NCBI GenBank assembly: GCA_943704525.1
Contig: CALSCQ010003098.1
Span: 1 to 14,126 of the forward strand
Source: Pigoraptor vietnamica
Taxonomy: Eukaryota > Opisthokonta > Filasterea
Length of the DNA stretch: 14,126 bases
Direction of reading: 5' to 3'
The stretch's first letter is position 1; each line of letters starts with the position of its first letter. The notes under the pieces are model-generated. The model had not been told where the DNA came from and made no database searches. It worked only from the letters and a program-made list of their open reading frames with translations. Shown piece after piece: positions 1 through 9,317 of the stretch. The translations under genes were made by a program, and so were the position numbers.

Positions 1-60
1 CCGAGCGCGACCTCCTCAGGGCACTCGTGCTGCAGTCGAAGCCAGCCGTTGTCGAGTACC

Positions 61-61
<1 letters not shown>
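1..61 (+). pseudogene. Exact copy of the 3' end of mL44 exon 6
   Basis: These 61 bases are identical to 8630-8690, the last part of exon 6 of the mL44-like gene, and end at the same splice donor (TACCG then GTGTGT). The identity continues into the GT repeat for about 30 bases, to the point where the copy at 8721 carries a CT interruption that is absent here. The copied piece encodes residues such as ERDLLRALVLQSK. Downstream, the next coding sequence is QTRT2, not the rest of mL44. The piece is therefore either an assembly join through the GT tract or a recent partial duplication. It is not a functional exon of QTRT2, because nothing in that family resembles it. Confidence 0.85.
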
Positions 62-159
<98 letters not shown>

Positions 160-235
160 CCGTGTGTGTGCGTGTGTGTGTGTGTGTGTGTCTGCGTGCG
201 CGTATGTGCGTGTGTATGTGTGCGTGTGTGTGTGG
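62..235 (+). repeat. Long (GT)n microsatellite
   Basis: The tract is pure GT from 62 to about 155, followed by interrupted GT with ATGTCC, GTGCGC and TATGTGC variants to about 235. It starts exactly at the splice donor of the copied mL44 exon and ends shortly before the first recognisable QTRT2 exon at 283, so it also bridges the suspected chimeric junction. Confidence 0.97.
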
Positions 236-282
236 CGGGAAGTCAAAACTGAAAGCCCGTCTTAACCGCGCCATGACCGCAG

Positions 283-491
283 TCGGACACTGTTGTCGTC
301 GCCGGTGTGCGCGATTCGCTGACCGCGAATTTGGATGGTTTTAATGGCGAGGCGTACGTATCGATTGTGACGCACAGTGGAAGAGCAAAGGTGCGTGTGT
401 GGGGGACCCAGCGGTGCGCGTGGGCGTGTACGTGTACGAGTACGCATGCGTATGGCTGCGCGCGCCCTCGCGTGTGTGTGCGTGTGCGTGC

Positions 492-556
<65 letters not shown>

Positions 557-1437
557 AGGGTTGAGAAGGGTATGGAATCACGAGAGCGACAGCGTGGCAC
601 TCAACATGAATCGCATCCAGCTGACGCCCAAAATGTACGCCGAGTCCGTGCGTGCAATGCGGCCGGACGCCGTCGTTGCGCTGTCGGACAACATTTCCGA
701 CGGCAACGGGAAAAAGCGCATCCGCAAGTCCGTCGACAGGCGGGTGCTTGATGTGCGCAGGTGCTTGACTCCCTTGCACTGACTGGGCCACAGTGCACGC
801 GCTCTCACTCTGGCCACGTGCCGGCACACTCGGCGTCCTTCTTCGCACGCTTACACGTACACGCACGCACGCACGTCCACTTGCCCCGCCCGACAGGACA
901 TTGGCATTTCTTGATGAGTACCTCAGCATCCGACGCTCAGACGAGGTGTGTTTGTACCCATGTCCCCCTCTCCTTCCCACCCTCCAAGTCACTACACCCA
1001 CACGCACTTCCCCAAACTGCTGTTCGTTGATACCCGAAGATATGCTGTTTACTTCGAACTCAAAGTGTGCACTTGACAAATAGTTTGGATGTTCATTCAC
1101 AACTGGCATTAACTCTCTCTGTGTCGGGTGAAGGTTTCATGATGATCCAGTCTCCCGTCACCTGACTTGCGGACTCTCCCTCCATGTCCCCTGACGTCTT
1201 ATAACTCGGTTCTTGCGCCTTCGCCAACCCCAAAACTCAGTCATCAGTGTGCCGCGTGCCGCGTTGATGTGCGATGCGGTTGTGCTCACGCGCGTCGTCG
1301 CAGGTGTTGTCGTCGATTCCCCTGTTTGGCGTTGCCACGGGGTCGTCCTCGTTGGCGGATCGCGAGCGCTCGGCTTCGGAGACGGCAATGCGGGAGCTGG
1401 ATGGTACGGCCGACGGCTGGCATGCCATTTGATAGAG

Positions 1438-1496
<59 letters not shown>

Positions 1497-2767
1497 TGTG
1501 TGTCTGTGTGTCTGTGTGTCTGTGTGTCTGTGTGTGTGTATGTGTGTGGCTGGTGGGAGGCTGGTGGGTTGTTTCCCTTTAGGGTGTTTGCTGCGCATGT
1601 ATTCATCCGGAGTAAGTGTCTTTTCGCGTGATGCTGCAGGGTATGTCGTGGAAGGATTGGGCTCCGGTGAGCATGCAACGCAGCGGGAAGCCATTGCGCG
1701 CACGACGATTGTGGGTAAGGGCGTAAATCCGCCTACTCGCCTGTGGGGTCCAATTGTTTCCTTCGCTGTATGCGTGCGGTTGTGTTCCGTGCATGGCCGT
1801 GCATGAGTGGCGCTTCTGATACGCTGTCCGTCGTTTATCGCAGGCGCGGATCCCCCAGAATAAACCGCGCATGGTCTACGGAATGGGGTCGCCGGGTGCG
1901 TGCGCTGCGTCATTGGAGTTGGCGCCGCTTTGCGCCATTTACACTCGCTGCGGCATGCCGCACACCCTCACACAGGCTTGCACCAGCTTACACCCGCTCA
2001 TCACGTGACGCCGTGGCGCACTGTGCCTCTGACGCTGTCTGTACCAAGCGCAGAGGAGGTCCTGGATTCGGTCACGTGGGGCATCGATCTGTTCGACGGC
2101 CACTACCCCGTGCAGGCCGCCGAGCTGGGCGTCGCGCTCGTGTTTTCGTTCTCGCGGCCTGAGTTTCACCCAGGTGAGTGCCATGTCTGTTGCGCACGTC
2201 GACATCGTGCGCAGGATGGCACTCTTCGCGCGATTGTGTGTACGTATGTGTGGACGGTAGTTGCAGGGGAAGGAGATATGCGACTTGTGTTATCGTCGGT
2301 GACGGCTTATCTGTAACACGCACAGAGCGCAAGCTGTGCCTGTGGGACGACGCGTTCGTGGAGGATGCGCGCCCACTGCAGGAGGGCTGCGGGTGCGCGT
2401 CGTGCGTCAAGGGGTTTTCTCGCGCGTACATCCACCATCTCTTGAACACGCACGAAATGCTCGCCGCAGTCCTGCTGATGAGGTGCGTGCCCGACTGCGC
2501 CACACATGTGCGGAAGTCCAGCGCGTGGTGCGCCATCTGTCTGTCTGTGGGCGTCATATGAGGGGTCTCTTGCTGTATCCGATTGGGGATGGCCGCACTC
2601 CCCGTGTACTTCATCGCGTGTAGAGAGGGCTTACCCCCCCCCCCCTCCTCTCGACCCCTAGCCACAACCTGCGGCACTACGAGCTATTTTTCGCAGACAT
2701 TCGCGCGTCCATTGCGGATGGGTCGTTTGACGCGCGAAGGGTGGCCTTCGCCGGGGCATACAGCTGA
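283..2767 (+). CDS. QTRT2: Queuine tRNA-ribosyltransferase accessory subunit 2, 5' partial
   Basis: Non-catalytic partner of QTRT1 in the eukaryotic tRNA-guanine transglycosylase, which exchanges G34 for queuine in tRNAs with GUN anticodons; the animal enzyme is found at the mitochondrial outer membrane. Proposed exons: 283-390, 585-739, 897-945, 1304-1403, 1640-1710, 1844-1895, 2054-2173, 2326-2482, 2662-2767; they join in frame to 305 residues ending at TGA 2765-2767. Family hallmarks are KRIRKSVDR, then TLAFLDEYL, NKPRMVYGMGSPEEVLD, GIDLFDG, and the zinc site CGCASC followed by RAYIHHL and HN. About 110 N-terminal residues of the usual ~415 are absent, because upstream sequence is only repeat and the mL44 copy. 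Intron 1 could instead be 399-592 (phase also works; its acceptor CAG is better, its donor weaker). Intron 2 uses a GC donor at 740, or a GT donor at 761 that inserts seven residues. Confidence 0.93.
496..552 (+). repeat. (GT)n microsatellite in QTRT2 intron 1
   Basis: A pure GT tract of about 57 bases preceded by GTGC-rich sequence from about 472. It lies between QTRT2 exons 283-390 and 585-739, with GT on the coding strand. Confidence 0.97.
740..896 (+). other. Probable GC-AG intron of QTRT2
   Basis: Splicing KSVDR directly to TLAFLDEYL, as in the family, needs a donor at 740 reading GCGGGT after CGACAG, with the acceptor CGACAG ending at 896. The only good GT alternative (761, GTGCTT) keeps frame but inserts seven residues inside a conserved motif. 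The clear GC donor in RAD18 makes the GC reading more credible. Confidence 0.6.
946..1303 (+). other. Long QTRT2 intron without other content
   Basis: A 358-base intron between exons ending SIRRSDE and starting VLSSIPLFGV, which join in phase 0 and match the family without a gap. Donor GTGTGT, acceptor GTCGCAG. No repeat tract, RNA gene or nested ORF of note is visible. Confidence 0.8.
1438..1548 (+). repeat. (GT)n then (TGTGTGTC)n compound repeat
   Basis: Pure GT to about 1495, then about five 8-base TGTGTGTC units, then GT again. It lies in QTRT2 intron 1404-1639, with GT on the coding strand. Confidence 0.95.
2634..2645 (+). repeat. C12 homopolymer in a polypyrimidine tract
   Basis: Twelve consecutive C residues followed by TCCTCTCGACCCCTAG at the 3' end of the last QTRT2 intron. 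It serves as the polypyrimidine tract of the acceptor at 2661. Homopolymers of this length are prone to sequencing error. Confidence 0.85.
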
Positions 2768-3154
2768 CCACGTGCAACTAAAAGGGTGGAATGTATGCTT
2801 ACGTGCACTTGCACACACGCGTTCAGACAGACAGAGAAGACAGCTTGCGAGGACCCTTGGGGACGGCGACAGAGCAACACGACATTGCATTCGGCGCCAA
2901 CTGAACGGAGACTCGAGCAGTGTATCGCGACAAAAACATGCGCAATTCGTCGTAACTGATCGCACGGGTACTGCCATCAGGCCTGCTGTGGCTCACGCCG
3001 CGCGCGCTTCGATCTGCGCAGCTCGCTGTTGGCCGATCCTGCACGACAGCACGCACAGACATCAGCCGCACGCGACCTCCGGATCAATGCGCGGTCACGC
3101 ACAACAGTAACACGGACGAGTGGCATGCGCCCGGCCACGCACGCGACGCACTGT
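2768..3154. other. Convergent intergenic spacer QTRT2/RAD18
   Basis: 387 bases between two facing stop codons, so it must hold both 3' UTRs. No AATAAA on the + strand, no repeat tract and no credible coding exon were seen. ORFs here lack family features. Confidence 0.7.
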
Positions 3155-3260
3155 TCACATACCGCCGCTGAGCATGTCGTCGGACGGCGGCTGCGCATTC
3201 GAGCGGCGTGTATGCGCAGGGCGAGCAGCAACAAAGTCGTCCATGTCGTCAAAGGATGCG
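3155..3260 (-). other. RAD18: RAD18 terminal exon 10
   Basis: After donor GTGGGT at 3375, an excellent acceptor (GGTTTGCAG, ending at 3261) opens a 106-base exon in matching phase 2. It encodes an acidic tail beginning TASFDDMDDFVAARP and ends with TGA at 3157-3155. No family match is claimed for this tail; support is acceptor quality, phase and composition. Confidence 0.7.
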
Positions 3261-4328
3261 CTGCAAACCACACCGGCCCATCAACAACAACACAATGCGG
3301 GTTCACACCGAATGCAAAAGTCCACACTAAGGAAAGGGACAAATAAAACGAGCAGAGACAGGCGCCTGTACCCACGTGCTGACGCGACGCTTCCTAGTGC
3401 CCTGCGCCTGCTCTCCCAGCAGCGCAGTAGTGTCATCCACTGAGCTTCCCTTGAGGTCGCGCAGGCGCACGGGATGCGCATCGCACAGATCCAAGTCGCT
3501 TCCCTCCGTGTCGAGCAACTGCGACTCGCACACGCCGTCCACTTGCGACACCCCACGCCCGCTCTGCGCCGATGAAGGACTGCGCGCGTTGTGCGGCCGC
3601 CGCGAGGGACTCTCGACACGGCACGCGTTCGTGGACGGTGCCACAGCAACATCACCGGCCTCGACCGACACGGGCGCCGCAGAGCCCTCGTTACGTGACG
3701 GGGCCGACTTGGGTTTCAACCGCGCACGCGCCATTTCCGTAAGACGCGCAAACTCGCTTTGGTTTGCAGCGACTGATCGGGGCAGTGAAAGAGATAACGA
3801 GAGCTTGACATACGCTGAGCAATACACGGCCGACACATAAACGCGCGCGCGCACTCACGTGCACACACACACACCACATACATAAACATACTCTCACACC
3901 CATGCACACTAGCCAGCTGTCCATGACACAAACGCTGACGTTCCTCACGTACACCCAATCTAATGCGCGCGCATTGCACAATCAAGGCGAGATGGATACG
4001 GTATTTTCGCTGGGCTTCCTCGAGCGCCGCAGGGTTCGCCTTTGCGTCCGCATGCGGCCTACCATTCGGACGCTCACGTGACATGCGGGCGCGGTCGGCC
4101 TCTGCCTGCACCACCTCGCGGACGATGTCTGCGATCGGCCGAGGGTTCGCCGCGTCGCACTGCGCGTTGAATCGGAGCACAAACTCGGTGTGGCGAGCAA
4201 TCAGTGCCTGTGAGCATGGGGTGTGGGTGAGATGGACGCACCCCTCAAGGCAGAAGAGTATGCTCACACACAAACACGCATGCACGCACGTACGCGCACG
4301 CACACGCACACACACATATATACAGCCA

Positions 4329-4373
<45 letters not shown>

Positions 4374-5860
4374 CCATAAACACACCTGTCTGTCGCCGGT
4401 CGTCGGCAGCCCATGCTCTAGCAGCATTTTCCGGAGCTGCCCATCCTTTACGATCGAGTAAACCATTTTCGGAATTCGTTTCCGTGGCACCGGCAGCTCT
4501 TGCTTTTTTGGGCCTTTGGGCGGCGCCAGCTTCGATTGCGACGCGCCCGGCACAGAAAACAGCGGCGCCGCCGGTCTGCACGCGCCATTCGCGAGGGCGA
4601 GTAAGCGCAAGACACGCGTTGGTACGCGCGGCCAAAGAGTAACGTATAGGGCGAATAGAAGCGCAACATGCGAGTGTGCAGCAGTGCACAACGAGAGACA
4701 GCTTGCACGCTGCGTGTGACACAAGCAGACATCCACACTGCGTACGGCATGCAGGGCCGGCGGACGCACTTTCGCAGCGATTCCTTCCGTTCATCGCGCT
4801 CAAGGCACGCATCGAGGTGCGCGTTGATTTTCGTCTGCGGCATCATCGCGGCGCACACGGGACACGCAACCTTCGCAGCCGCGTCTTCGCCAATGAGACC
4901 GGCCGTGGGAGCCGCTGGCGAAGCGACCGCATTCACTGAGGAGCGAAGCACATGAGCGCGGTTGCGCGATGCGTGTGTGAAGGAAGCGCGCGTAGTTCTC
5001 TTCGACCACCCAAACCAACAGCAAACTCACCTGGAGGAAAGCCAGGGCGCGCGTTGTGTGGAAGCGGCTGTCGCAAGTCACGTGCAGCTGCGAAGGGCGT
5101 TGTTACTTCGCGAGATTATTCCATGTCCTCCCACCATACGTCGCGACCGTGCCTCGCGCCCTTACGCATTGCACACACACCTGTGTCCGCGTCGTCGCGC
5201 GACCGCACGTCCGCCACATACGACCCGTCGCTGTCGCCACCTTCCTCGTCGTTCGCCGCGACGGAGGCAGCGGCTCCCTTCTGTTTCCGTCCATTGCCCT
5301 CTTGCACAACTCGCGGCGTTCGGTTCGATTTTGGCGTGAGCGGCTGCTTGCCGCCCTCGCCCTTCCGCCGACCGACAGTCGGGGTCTCGGAAACTGCCAA
5401 GGGTCACGCTCAGTCCCTTTCAAATTCAATCAGGGACGATGAAGATGTCACGAGGCACACGTAACACGAACGCACACAATAAACACGACCGCACACAGTG
5501 TGCCGACTGCGCAACACTTGCCTGGTGCGGGTTTGTGCGGCTCGAGAGTTGTACGAACAAGTTCCAGCAGACGTGGTCTGCATGCGAATCATTACCCGGT
5601 ATGAGGACATAGTGCCAGTGTGTCGTTATGTGTGCATGAGAGCGACTCACGCAGCGTTTAAAGCAAACAGAAAGAAAAGCGCGCGTTTGTGTGTGTGTGT
5701 GTGTCTGTGTCTGTGTGTGTGTGTGTCTGTGTGTGTGTGTGTCTGTCTGTGTGTGTGTGTGTGTGTGTGTCTGTGTGTGTGTGTGTCTGTGTGTGTGTGT
5801 GGTGTGTGTGTGTGTGTGTGTGTGTGTCTGTGTGTGTGTGTGTCTGTGTGTGTGTGGGGG

Positions 5861-5895
<35 letters not shown>

Positions 5896-6630
5896 TGCAT
5901 GCATGTGCGTGTCTGTGTGCGTTACCTCACTGCCTTGAACGCTGTTACGAGGTCGTCGAGAGTGCGATTATTTTGCAAATCTGGCTCCACCGCAGCCTAC
6001 AGATAACGTGCGGTGAGTGCACACATACACCGCACACGTCGAAAGCCGCACCACCGGAAGACATAAGATGCAAGCGCACACACACGCGCGCACACACTTG
6101 AGGGCCGGGGAAGGACAACCACAATTGCGCACACGCGAGGATAAGTGCGCTAATTGGTGCGAGTTGCTCACATGCAAGCACGTGGGGCACCGCGTCTCGA
6201 ATTTAAGGAAGCGCCGAATACAAAGGGAGCAATCTGCAGTTAATGAAACGATGAGAAGGCAAGCGGTTGTGTGACGTAACTCCGCACACACTTATACGCC
6301 TCCCGATTGCTTGACGTGGGACCATGTCACCGGCATCAGTGGCACATTCACATCTCACACGCATGCAGAAACACACGCAAACATTTCACTCGCAACACAC
6401 GATCATAAATCAAATCACACACAACAAAAACGCGCCCACTAGACGCACACCGACGCATGCACACACACGCAGGGCGCACGCGGCAACCCACAGTTGTGCG
6501 AGCACTGGGGAAGGACCATGGCCGTCTTGTAATACTCGTAGCAAATGGAACACCGCAGCAGCGAGTCCACCGTCTTGAGCTCGCCATACGACGCCGGCCA
6601 GTCGAGGGGGTCGCCATCGTCCACGTCCAT
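3155..6630 (-). CDS. RAD18: RAD18 E3 ubiquitin ligase, complete, 10 exons
   Basis: RAD18 with RAD6 mono-ubiquitinates PCNA at stalled forks to start translesion synthesis. Proposed exons in gene order: 6630-6492, 6233-6172, 5996-5926, 5577-5522, 5393-5181, 4935-4770, 4575-4386, 4207-4000, 3772-3376, 3260-3155; all phases match, giving 535 residues. RING: C27, C30, C43, H45, C48, C51, C62, C65, with LLRCSICYEYY. EPDLQNNRTLDDLV follows, as in the family. UBZ4 zinc finger: C205, C208, H220, C224 in CPVCAAMMPQTKINAHLDAC. SAP region about 268-312 (LRKMLLEHGL, then FNAQCDAANPRPIADIV). RAD6-binding helix region follows (QRKYLAANQSEFARL). The C-terminal tail is Ser-rich and acidic. The start is the ATG just upstream of the RING. 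Stopping at 3327 by reading through the exon 9 donor is less likely than the final exon found here. Intron 4 is GC-AG. The gene shares its promoter region with mL44. Confidence 0.95.
3856..3895 (-). repeat. CA-rich tract in RAD18 intron 8
   Basis: Interrupted CA repeat on the + strand, which is GT on the RAD18 coding strand. It lies in intron 3999-3773. Confidence 0.8.
4260..4370 (-). repeat. (CA)n microsatellite in RAD18 intron 7
   Basis: Interrupted CA from 4260 and near-pure CA at about 4332-4366 on the + strand, so GT on the coding strand. It sits just inside the donor of exon 7, which itself reads GTGTGTTT. Confidence 0.95.
5520..5521 (-). other. RAD18: GC splice donor of RAD18 intron 4
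   Basis: The 56-base exon 5577-5522 ends CACCAG and is followed by GCAAGTG, the textbook U2-type GC donor. The exon encodes RPRLLELVRTTLEPHKPAP, which continues the conserved post-RING region, and joins in phase 1 to the exon starting at 5393. No GT donor in the correct phase is nearby. Confidence 0.85.
5686..5922 (+). repeat. Interrupted GT/TGTC tract in RAD18 intron 3
   Basis: About 235 bases of GT broken by many TCTG units and one G7 run near 5857. It fills much of intron 5925-5578. On the RAD18 coding strand it reads CA, the opposite orientation from introns 7 and 8. Confidence 0.95.
6076..6099 (+). repeat. Short CA/CG alternating tract
   Basis: CACACACACGCGCGCACACAC-type alternating purine-pyrimidine sequence within RAD18 intron 6171-5997. 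Confidence 0.75.
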
Positions 6631-6693
6631 CGGCGTCCTCGTGTTACCGGCAGCGCCCGCCGCTCAGTCGGCCCACGCACAGTCGCTGTTTGC

Positions 6694-6728
6694 GCACAGC
6701 AAACAAGACGCACAGCAAACAAGACGCA
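6694..6728. repeat. Perfect 16-bp tandem duplication
   Basis: The unit GCACAGCAAACAAGAC occurs at 6694-6709 and again at 6710-6725, then GCA continues into a third partial copy. It lies in the probable RAD18 5' UTR or proximal promoter. Confidence 0.9.
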
Positions 6729-6828
6729 GGTGACTCCGGCGTTTCAGTCCTCTCGAACGACGGCTGTGCGACGCCAGTTCGCCCACGGTGCGAATGTGCT
6801 TTTCAGTTTGTCGCTGTTGAGAAACCGT

Positions 6829-6840
6829 TTTGGCGGGAAA
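6829..6840. promoter_or_regulatory. E2F-type site TTTGGCGGGAAA
   Basis: A perfect match to the classic E2F/DP consensus, about 190 bases from each start codon. E2F-driven S-phase expression would suit RAD18. The match is sequence-only. Confidence 0.6.
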
Positions 6841-6843
6841 GGT

Positions 6844-6854
6844 CACGTGCCAAT
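6844..6854. promoter_or_regulatory. CACGTG E-box abutting a CCAAT box
   Basis: CACGTG at 6844-6849 is immediately followed by CCAAT at 6850-6854. A second CCAAT lies at 6876-6880. The pairing resembles bHLH and NF-Y sites in compact promoters. Confidence 0.5.
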
Positions 6855-6896
6855 GGAGGGTTTTGTAATGAGCGCCCAATGACGACTGGTTTGTAA

Positions 6897-6904
6897 TGAC
6901 GTCA
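6897..6904. promoter_or_regulatory. CRE palindrome TGACGTCA
   Basis: A perfect 8-base CREB/ATF palindrome, 57 bases downstream of the E2F-type site. Confidence 0.5.
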
Positions 6905-7032
6905 GAAATCGCGCACATGCACTCAACGTTTGCGCCGCATCATTATTCTGCGTGCGTCCCATTTGAGTTTCACTCCGCTTTGCGTTGCGCCGCGGCTTGT
7001 GCGTGTGCGTGCGTGCGCGGAGAAACGCAGCA

Positions 7033-8689
7033 ATGAGGGTCCTGTTGGCGTTGCGACCGGCCGCTGCAGCCGTGCGGACCGCTGCCGTCCGCTCACAGCG
7101 TGGGTTGCAATTCTCTCTCTGTCACTTCTTATGTGCACGTGTACTCGGCAAACGTGTAGGTCGTGCTTGCGGTGTGTAATGCTGTGCTGTGCGGAGTTGC
7201 AGTCCCCGCGTCTGCAATGGCCATCCGCACGTACGTCGTGCGTCGCCCAGGAAGCGAAGTGTCGCCAGACGTGCGCAACGAGGGCAAGGAAGGCGAGAAG
7301 AAGCTCGCACTCACGCACGCCATGGCCAAGTTTGAGCTCGAACAGGCGAAGAAGGAGCAGCAGGTGGGCATGCATGCGACGGGCGGACCCGATTCACGTG
7401 GGCGTGTGTGATATAAATGCGGGCGCGTGCGCGTCTGTGCGTGGTTCTCTCGAGGTTCATGAATTTTGCGTACATTGCCGCGCCCGTTCACGCCACTGTG
7501 TCGTTGCAGATTGTGCGGCGAGCGCCCGTGTCGGCCGATGAGATTGCCGCGGAAGTGTTTGCGCTGTCGCAGCGCATTGGGCTGCAGGTGACCAGCGACC
7601 TTCAGCAGCTTCTGGACGTTGCCGTGACGCGACGCAGGATGCAGCCCCAGGGAGAGGCGGTCGCGCTGAACGTGCACGCGCGGCTTGTATTGCAAGGTGA
7701 GGGCCTGATGGTTCGCGCGGGTTCGCGACGTGCTGCCTCAATAGCGAGAGGGAAGAGTTCAGAGCACGCAGTGGACACGGAGAGTAAGGAGAGAAGCACC
7801 CATTACTTATGCGCGTGTGTGCAGGGTGCCTCACGATCCGTCAGATCGCGGGCGACTACTTCCTGTCGCGATTCCCCGCCTTCCCGGCGCGCAACGTGCA
7901 GTCCCTTGTGCTCTTTGTCACGTCCTCGGAGGTTGCATACAGCATTGGGAAACAGTTTGGCCTCGATGTGTTCATTTCCACGGTGGGTTGTTTGCGCATG
8001 CCGAGTCGATTCTTAGTGTCTCTTGCCTGTTTGTTCGGCCCAATGGCGTGTGCCTCGACCGCTGTGTTGATTCTTTAACGCCCACGTCCGTCTGTGTCCT
8101 CCGTTCTGCGCGCTGGATGATATCGCTTGCGCTGTGCCTCGCCCGGGTGCGCCGTTATTGTTCGCTCGCCATCTGCCTCATGCGTGCGTCGTGTGAGCAG
8201 AAACTCGCGCCCGCCGAAGTCCGCGAGTTCGTAAGCCAGAACCTCTTTGCTGTCGTCGGCGTCATTTATCAGACGCAGGTTCGTGTGGGCGGACTGCTGC
8301 GCATCCTCTTCCTCTCTCCTACCCCTCTATATCAATCCATTCGCTGTCAATTTTGCCTCACAAACTCACAACCGAAGAATTGTCCACGCCTCCACTACGC
8401 CTCCTTCCCACGCCCCTCGGTCGCATGCCTCGCTGGCGTCACGCGTTTGCCCGCCATTGCCGCGCTGCTCTCTTCGACTTTTCGGCTGCTTCCCAGTGCA
8501 TTTTTGTGCAGTGGCGCTGACTCTGCCGGCCGCCGCAGGGCCTCGGCCGCGCCCGCAAGTTCTTTGAGGACTTTTTTGGGCCGGTGGTGGACGAGATTGA
8601 CATGGATCAGACGCTCCAGTCGCCGCTTCCCGAGCGCGACCTCCTCAGGGCACTCGTGCTGCAGTCGAAGCCAGCCGTTGTCGAGTACC

Positions 8690-8762
<73 letters not shown>

Positions 8763-9317
8763 GTGCGCGTGTGCGGGCAGTGTTGATTTAGAGCATGGGA
8801 TTCTAATTCTCCTTTCCGTGCTGACACACGCTCCTCCAGCCTCGTGCGCGAGAGTGGCCGCTTGTCCCATCTTCCCGTCTTCGAAGTCGCTGTGTATAAT
8901 CAAGAAGAGGAGATTGGCCGCGGTGCGTGTGCCGTTTTGCGTGCATTCAATTTTTTTTGCGGCTGATAGCCTTGTATGGCCTCACTGGACCCTCGATTAA
9001 CGCGCTCGTGTGTTCGCACGACAGGCATCGGCCATTCGATCAAGCGCGCCAAGGAGGCGGTGGGTGCACGTGCTTACAGCGTGGGCGTGGAAACGTGCAA
9101 CCTCGTGAAAGTAGCGCGTGGAGGCGGGCCCCTGACCCACGCTTCCTTCTTGTCGCAGAGTGCCCTCGATGCCCTGCTGAAGTACATCCGCAAAGACTAC
9201 GGTGCGAATGTGCTGGACACGGGCGCGATCGATCTCCCCTACTCGTTTCCCCTGGACGTCCAGCACAAGGCCGACAAGTATGTGCTCAAGGCGGATTCGT
9301 CCATGACCGAGGTCTGA
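7033..9317 (+). CDS. MRPL44: Mitochondrial large ribosomal subunit protein mL44, 9 exons
   Basis: mL44 is a structural RNase III-fold protein of the mitochondrial ribosome large subunit. Proposed exons: 7033-7099, 7203-7363, 7510-7696, 7825-7982, 8201-8278, 8539-8690, 8840-8922, 9025-9059, 9159-9317; phases agree and give 359 residues. Residues 1-22 are Arg/Ala-rich without acidic residues (MRVLLALRPAAAAVRTAAVR), a typical mitochondrial presequence. Residues about 85-245 form an RNase III-like domain, but the signature region reads NVHARLVLQG, lacking the acidic catalytic residues, as expected of a ribosomal pseudo-nuclease. Residues about 275-320 form a dsRBD (LPVFEVAVYNQEEEIGRG, then SIKRAKEASALDALLKY). 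For exon 8 an alternative donor at 9081 is in frame but disrupts the dsRBD helix. Other mL44-like RNase III relatives cannot be excluded without a search. Confidence 0.85.
8691..8760 (+). repeat. (GT)n microsatellite starting at a splice donor
   Basis: Pure GT for 30 bases from the first base of mL44 intron 6, one CT interruption at 8721, then GT again. The donor GTGTGT is itself part of the repeat. Confidence 0.95.

Larger units (their letters stand above)
6631..7032. promoter_or_regulatory. Divergent promoter region RAD18/mL44
   Basis: The 402 bases separate the RAD18 start codon (6630, - strand) from the mL44 start codon (7033, + strand), so both promoters and 5' UTRs must lie here unless there are distant 5' exons. 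The centre (6829-6904) holds several recognisable animal-type elements, listed separately. No TATA box is evident. Confidence 0.75.

Noticed and set aside
16-564. Long frames encoding poly Cys-Val, Thr-His or similar dipeptides
   Set aside because: They are translations of the GT/CA microsatellites on both strands. The same happens at 1158-1913, 5647-6101, 8584-8903 and 12628-13618. None has a domain and all lie in introns.
2072-2677. Minus-strand 201-codon frame opposite QTRT2
   Set aside because: The plus strand carries conserved QTRT2 exons with the zinc-site motif; the antisense frame is a by-product.
2977-3375. Minus-strand 132-codon frame next to RAD18
   Set aside because: It overlaps the RAD18 terminal exon and spacer in another frame and has no recognised domain.
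5686-5922. CRISPR-like array
   Set aside because: The periodicity is dinucleotide with scattered TCTG units; there are no direct repeats with unique spacers.
7817-8791. Plus-strand 324-codon frame spanning several mL44 exons and introns
   Set aside because: It runs through clear introns in a different frame from the RNase III-like exons and ends in the GT tract.
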